Origin: an uncultured Bacteroidota bacterium
GTDB taxonomy: Bacteria > Bacteroidota > Bacteroidia > UKL13-3
Direction: 5' to 3'
DNA: 9,456 bases
Assembly (NCBI GenBank): GCA_903898215.1
Contig: CAIUEQ010000105.1
Location: forward strand, 1-9,456
The notes under the pieces are model-generated. The model was not told where the DNA came from and did not search any database. It saw nothing but the letters and a program-made list of their open reading frames with translations. Numbering within the stretch: the stretch's first letter is position 1; each line of letters begins with the position of its first letter. A program made the position numbers and the translations under genes. This document shows, in pieces, positions 6,125 to 9,456 of the stretch.

Positions 6125-6604
6125 TTAAACAAGTCGTTTGATGTGAAATTGTTTTTGATTAAAGGTGATAATTTCTCCTGCTGATTTTCCCAATAATGCA
6201 ATTGCTAAAGGTGATTTTGGAGAAAGTACAATTACTTTTTTTATAAGTTTAGTTTCATCTTTTAATTCTATTGTTCCAATTCCTGCGGCAATAAAATAAA
6301 TTCCGATATCGGTTTCAACCATCGTACCATGAATAATCTTATCACTAATAATATCAATATTTATTTTCGATAAAGATGCGAATTCAGATTGTGCTTCAAC
6401 AAGTTGTTTGGCATTCATATCTCTGTCTAATTGCCCCATCGCACGTGATGTTTCATATTTATCTCCCGCACTGCTTTTGTCTTCACTATTGGATGCTTCC
6501 TGAGCATTTTTCATTGCCTGCTCAAAACTCAAAATTCGCTCTTCTAATTTTTGCTTGCAAAGTGTATATACTTCTAATTTAAAGTTGACTATTTTTTTCT
6601 TCAT
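6125..6604 (-). CDS. GreA/GreB-like protein with short coiled coil
   Basis: The 159-residue product matches a Bacteroidota group related to the transcript-cleavage factors GreA/GreB. Residues about 10-80 form a helical hairpin with the conserved block NSEDKSSAGDKYETSRAM (39-56), in the region of the coiled-coil tip of Gre factors. Acidic residues there (Glu41, Asp42, Asp48, Glu51) could reach the RNA polymerase secondary channel. Residues about 90-159 are the Gre C-terminal FKBP-like domain, recognisable from SPLAIALLGKSAGEIITF. Members have sometimes been mislabelled 3-oxoacyl-ACP synthase in databases, which the sequence does not support. Role is probably RNA-polymerase binding; cleavage activity is not shown. 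It is the first gene of the operon leading into ppk2. I see no convincing TAnnTTTG promoter in the 102 bp before it. Confidence 0.8.
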   Translation of the reverse strand: MKKKIVNFKLEVYTLCKQKLEERILSFEQAMKNAQEASNSEDKSSAGDKYETSRAMGQLDRDMNAKQLVEAQSEFASLSKINIDIISDKIIHGTMVETDIGIYFIAAGIGTIELKDETKLIKKVIVLSPKSPLAIALLGKSAGEIITFNQKQFHIKRLV

Positions 6605-6706
6605 TAATTTTTTAATAACAATGAGATTATTTCACGAAGTAAAAATACAATTTAAACGATACATTTTTTTTTGATGAATTGAAATCCGTTATTTGTTAGC
6701 TATCTG
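6605..6706. promoter_or_regulatory. divergent intergenic region between the Gre-like operon and the acyltransferase
   Basis: This 102 bp AT-rich spacer must carry start signals for both directions. No full TAnnTTTG element with a properly spaced TTG stands out on either strand. The nearest is TATTTTTA upstream of the Gre-like gene, which lacks a -33 partner. No hairpin or repeat is apparent. Confidence 0.3.
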
Positions 6707-7579
6707 ATGAAAAAGCGCTATTACTATATTCTTGCTTCGCCAATATTTTTGTTTTCACTGCTTCCATTTCCGGTATTTTATTTTGTATGCGATATTTTTT
6801 ATTTCATTACGTATTACATGATCGGCTATCGTAAAAATGTTGTGTATACTAATCTTCGTAATGCCTTTCCCGAAAAATCTGAAATAGAAATTCATAAAAT
6901 TGCTAAAGGGTATTATCATTATATGATTGATTTATTCATGGAAACTTTTAAGATGTTAACCATGTCGGAAAAGCAATTAAGTGAACGTGTAACGATTGAC
7001 AATTTATCGATGATACAAGAACTTAAAACCCGCAACCAAAATTTTTTATTTGTTATGGGGCATTTTGGAAACTGGGAATGGGGTGGACAATCATTTCAGC
7101 TTCAGCATATTTTTGAACAGGATGTTTTATATCATCCGCTTAAAAGTAAATTTTTTGAATGGCTGATGTTAAAAGTCCGTACCCGTTTTGGAATAAGAAT
7201 GGTGCCAATGAATAATGTGTTAAAAACGATGATTGGAAATAAAAACAGATTAACCTCAACCTGTTTTATTGCCGATCAAACACCTACAAATGTGAGGGAT
7301 GCTTATTGGACAACTTTTTTAAATCAGGATACTGCTGTTTATTTTGGTACTGAAAAAATTGCAAAAAAATTTAATTACCCTGTAGTTTTTGCTTCAGTAT
7401 TTAGAGAGAGAAGAGGTTTTTATAAAGCGTATTTACATAAGATCAGTGATGATTCGGCTAACACACCTGATGGTTACATTACCGAAACACATACACGTTT
7501 GCTTGAAGAAGATATAAAAAAACAACCTGAAATTTGGTTATGGAGCCACCGAAGATGGAAACATAAAAGAGTTAGTTAA
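6707..7579 (+). CDS. LpxL/HtrB-family lipid A or lysophospholipid acyltransferase
   Basis: The product is an inner-membrane acyltransferase of 290 residues, in the usual range for the family. An N-terminal hydrophobic segment (about residues 6-40, PIFLFSLLPFPVFYFVCDIF) anchors it. The catalytic HX4E motif is HFGNWE (His119, Glu124) within FLFVMGHFGNWEWGG. The supporting blocks NLRNAFPE (49-56), YHPLKSKFFEWLM, FIADQTP and the C-terminal WLWSHRRWKHK are all present. Family members add secondary fatty acids to lipid A, and in Bacteroidota homologues may instead make amino-lipids or other acylated envelope lipids, so the substrate is not fixed by sequence. The gene is divergent from the Gre-like/ppk2 operon across 102 bp, and its stop overlaps the converging DUF4421 gene by 8 bp. 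Confidence 0.92.
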   Translation: MKKRYYYILASPIFLFSLLPFPVFYFVCDIFYFITYYMIGYRKNVVYTNLRNAFPEKSEIEIHKIAKGYYHYMIDLFMETFKMLTMSEKQLSERVTIDNLSMIQELKTRNQNFLFVMGHFGNWEWGGQSFQLQHIFEQDVLYHPLKSKFFEWLMLKVRTRFGIRMVPMNNVLKTMIGNKNRLTSTCFIADQTPTNVRDAYWTTFLNQDTAVYFGTEKIAKKFNYPVVFASVFRERRGFYKAYLHKISDDSANTPDGYITETHTRLLEEDIKKQPEIWLWSHRRWKHKRVS

Positions 7580-8663
7580 ATTTTAGTAAAACGGAAATAT
7601 TTGACGGGTTGCATTTGTTTAAAAATGATGAAAATTTTTGCAAATATTTTGGCACTCCTAACCTGATGCCTGCATACAATGTAATGTTCCCAATTTCGTA
7701 AGTTAATTTATAACTGCGTGCAATTGGAATATTATACATATCGGCAACTGATGTTACTCCGAAAAAATATCGCCTTCCTGCATAACCTACAGCACCTCTA
7801 ATCATTGCTCGTGGTATCAATTCAAAACTTTCTACTAAATTATTAGTTTCGGTATAATAATGCTGATACTGATAAACAAGTCCAACCGAAGGTGCTAATG
7901 TTATAAATACATGTTTTGAAATTACGTAAGTATAAGCATACCCGGGCATAAAACTTACTGAATAAAAATCACCCTTTTTGATACGTGTTAGTTCTTCAGC
8001 ATTTGTATCAACTCTTGCATAAACTAAAGTTGAATCTGCACTTAAGTTATAATAGTTTAACGATGATGTTAGAATAAATGAACCGGCACTTTTTTTCTGC
8101 CAGTCATTATTTGCAAATGGTGCTCTAATAGAAAACTTTTTATTGTTAAAAATATAATAAACATTAAGTCCTGCATTAGTTGTATGCATGTCGGAACGTT
8201 GCGGGAAAATATTTCCCATTATCGTATTTTTAAAATATGGAAGGTCTTTATAATTTTGAAGATAGTATCCTTTATAGTTTAAATAATACACGTCAAATCC
8301 TATTTTTTTGCCATATGAATTTAAAATAATATGTGTTACATCAGTTGTTCCTTTTTGAGCTTCTTGTAATTTCCCGGGGCTGTATGATATGGCAATTCCA
8401 AGCCAACGATGCTGTAGTTTTATTCCAATATTATTGCCATCATTTGGCGAATACCTAATGTTCTTACGACCTGAAACAGTGAAGTCACTTTTCGTCTGAA
8501 ACATAAATGGGGAGACATTGATCAATGACGACATATCTTCAATGTAATCCTGAGGTTTAAAATTGTAAGTAGATTTTTTTACGGGCTCAATCGTATCCTG
8601 AGCATTTACATTAATGCTTTTTATAAATACTAAAAAAAATATGATTGTAAAATATCGATTCAA
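7572..8663 (-). CDS. DUF4421 family outer-membrane protein
   Basis: The 363-residue product has a signal peptide (MNRYFTIIFFLVFIKSINVNA, then QD). It matches the DUF4421 family of Bacteroidota, predicted outer-membrane beta-barrels without known function. Recognisable blocks are RYSPNDGNNIGIKLQHRWLG with ISYSPG shortly after, SYGKKIGFDVYYLNYKGYY, and the diagnostic RAPFANNDWQKKSAGSFIL segment in the middle, then alternating strands to ITLYAGIRLGVPKYL. A short Lys/Asn-rich tail follows the last strand. The start is a TTG (8661-8663): the in-frame stop TAA lies only two codons upstream and there is no ATG before the signal peptide. A full-consensus -7 element lies 16 bp upstream. The 3' end overlaps the convergent acyltransferase gene by 8 bp. 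Confidence 0.85.
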   Translation of the reverse strand: MNRYFTIIFFLVFIKSINVNAQDTIEPVKKSTYNFKPQDYIEDMSSLINVSPFMFQTKSDFTVSGRKNIRYSPNDGNNIGIKLQHRWLGIAISYSPGKLQEAQKGTTDVTHIILNSYGKKIGFDVYYLNYKGYYLQNYKDLPYFKNTIMGNIFPQRSDMHTTNAGLNVYYIFNNKKFSIRAPFANNDWQKKSAGSFILTSSLNYYNLSADSTLVYARVDTNAEELTRIKKGDFYSVSFMPGYAYTYVISKHVFITLAPSVGLVYQYQHYYTETNNLVESFELIPRAMIRGAVGYAGRRYFFGVTSVADMYNIPIARSYKLTYEIGNITLYAGIRLGVPKYLQKFSSFLNKCNPSNISVLLKFN

Positions 8664-8679
8664 TTTTTAAAGCTTTAAA

Positions 8680-8687
8680 CAAATTTA
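8680..8687 (-). promoter_or_regulatory. -7 promoter element for the DUF4421 gene
   Basis: The minus strand reads TAAATTTG, an exact match to the Bacteroidota TAnnTTTG consensus, with 16 bases between it and the TTG start at 8663. No obvious TTG is present 19-21 bp further upstream, so the -33 half is weak. Its position supports the TTG start. Confidence 0.45.
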
Positions 8688-8710
8688 TCAGAAAATTTAA
8701 TGTCTTTTAT

Positions 8711-8741
8711 TTTGATTGATAACAACACAAGGATAACTTAG
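8711..8741 (+). promoter_or_regulatory. Bacteroidota-type promoter (-33 TTTG, 19 bp, -7 TAACTTAG) for the amidohydrolase gene
   Basis: TTTG at 8711-8714 is followed by a 19 bp spacer and TAACTTAG at 8734-8741, one mismatch from TAnnTTTG. The spacing is as expected for the housekeeping sigma factor of Bacteroidota. The element ends nine bases before the ATG at 8751, so the message would have a leader of only a few bases. Confidence 0.5.
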
Positions 8742-8750
8742 TTTTACAAC

Positions 8751-9456
8751 ATGAATTTCAAATGCACTTGTATATTTATTCTTTTTCTATACCTACTCAC
8801 TGGTTGCACCGAAAAGCAAAGTGCTGATGTTGTTTTTTTTCATGCTAAAGTATTTACAGTTGACAGTTTAAATACAGAAGTAGATGCTTTTGCAGTAAAA
8901 GACGGTAAATTTATAGCTATCGGAAACACTCATGATATACTCAGTAAATATAATGCAAAGGAAAAGGTTGATCTGGATGGGAAATTTGTTTATCCCGGAT
9001 TTATCGATGCCCATTCTCACTTTTACGGTCTCGGCCAAACACTTCAAACTGTTGATTTAGTTGGAACAAAATCATGGAATGAAGTTGTTGAAAGATGTAA
9101 AATATTTTATCAAAAAAACAAAGGAGAGTATTTACTTGGCAGAGGTTGGGATCAAAATGATTGGATTCAGAAAGATTTTCCTGTTAATGATGAATTGAAT
9201 AAATTATTTCCTGATATACCTGTTTTGTTAAAACGTGTTGATGGCCACGCTTCAATTGCTAATGATTATTTATTAAAGCATTCGGGCATCACTTTAACTA
9301 CTAAAATTGAAGGTGGCGAGATTCTGTTATCAAACAAAAAAATGACAGGTGTGCTAATTGATAATGCTGTTGATATTGTAAAGAAAATGATGCCTGAAAT
9401 TTCAACGGCTGATAAAATAAAATCATTAATTGATGCACAAAAAAAATGTTTTGAAA
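8751..9456 (+). CDS. YtcJ-like amidohydrolase lipoprotein, 3' partial
   Basis: The frame is open from the ATG at 8751 to the window edge (235 codons), so about the first 40% of a roughly 550-residue family protein is visible. The N-terminus is a lipoprotein signal with lipobox LLTGC (Cys19), so the enzyme should be lipid-anchored in the envelope. Then come the small beta-sandwich opening ADVVFFHAKVFTVD and DAFAVKDGKFIAIG, the metal-binding FIDAHSHF (His88, His90) and the family blocks LLGRGWDQNDW and RVDGHASIAN. These match the YtcJ/AepA-like branch of metal-dependent amidohydrolases (Amidohydro_3 type), whose substrates are mostly unknown. The remaining metal ligands fall outside the window. 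A good promoter lies directly upstream. Start choice is supported by the lipobox position. Confidence 0.9.
   Translation, partial: MNFKCTCIFILFLYLLTGCTEKQSADVVFFHAKVFTVDSLNTEVDAFAVKDGKFIAIGNTHDILSKYNAKEKVDLDGKFVYPGFIDAHSHFYGLGQTLQTVDLVGTKSWNEVVERCKIFYQKNKGEYLLGRGWDQNDWIQKDFPVNDELNKLFPDIPVLLKRVDGHASIANDYLLKHSGITLTTKIEGGEILLSNKKMTGVLIDNAVDIVKKMMPEISTADKIKSLIDAQKKCFE

Noticed and set aside
6376..6582. Plus-strand open frame opposite the Gre-like gene
   Set aside because: It is antisense to a well-supported gene, and its hydrophobic, His/Cys-rich translation has no family features.
1..9456. CRISPR array, tRNA genes, toxin-antitoxin or phage-defence system
   Set aside because: No regularly spaced repeats, cloverleaf sequence or defence-type protein motif is visible on either strand.

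Overview
The window is AT-rich chromosomal DNA from a member of the Bacteroidota, probably a free-living or environmental lineage. The evidence is the protein families present (DUF2490 and DUF4421 outer-membrane proteins, a class III-type PPK2, a short Gre-like factor typical of this phylum), several copies of the Bacteroidota -7 promoter element TAnnTTTG, weak or absent Shine-Dalgarno sequences, and exported proteins with signal peptides ending in ..AQ or ..GQ.

Layout. Positions 1-391 are the 3' end of an IS3-like insertion sequence, with the last part of the transposase and a probable right terminus. It abuts a DUF2490 barrel gene (to 1156) whose start codon and the front of its signal peptide are missing; the hydrophobic core of the signal peptide is still readable next to the IS end. 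On the minus strand follow an exported relative of the low-molecular-weight phosphatase/arsenate reductase family (1184-1876) and a PiT phosphate transporter (1961-3364 or 3430). Next is a tightly packed minus-strand operon, in transcription order: Gre-like factor (6604-6125), PPK2 polyphosphate:nucleotide kinase (6112-5228), small outer-membrane protein (5226-4648, interrupted by an in-frame TGA), and membrane-anchored beta-lactamase-fold serine hydrolase (4633-3482). Divergent from this operon is an LpxL/HtrB-type acyltransferase (6707-7579), which overlaps by 8 bp the convergent DUF4421 gene (8663-7572). Divergent from DUF4421, the window ends inside a YtcJ-like amidohydrolase lipoprotein gene (8751 onward).

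How the genes may work together. PiT imports phosphate (PiT carriers generally also admit arsenate). PPK2 moves phosphate between polyphosphate and nucleotides. The exported phosphatase/ArsC relative could act on phosphate esters or oxyanions in the periplasm. This loose phosphate theme is an inference from adjacency. The rest are cell-envelope genes: three outer-membrane proteins, a lipid acyltransferase, an envelope hydrolase and a lipoprotein. I see no CRISPR array, tRNA, rRNA, riboswitch, phage gene or recognisable defence system, and no gene-free stretch over 300 bp. The most notable signals are two apparent gene-decay events (IS truncation at about 391 and the in-frame TGA at 4768-4770) and the exported, general-acid-deficient LMW-phosphatase relative.
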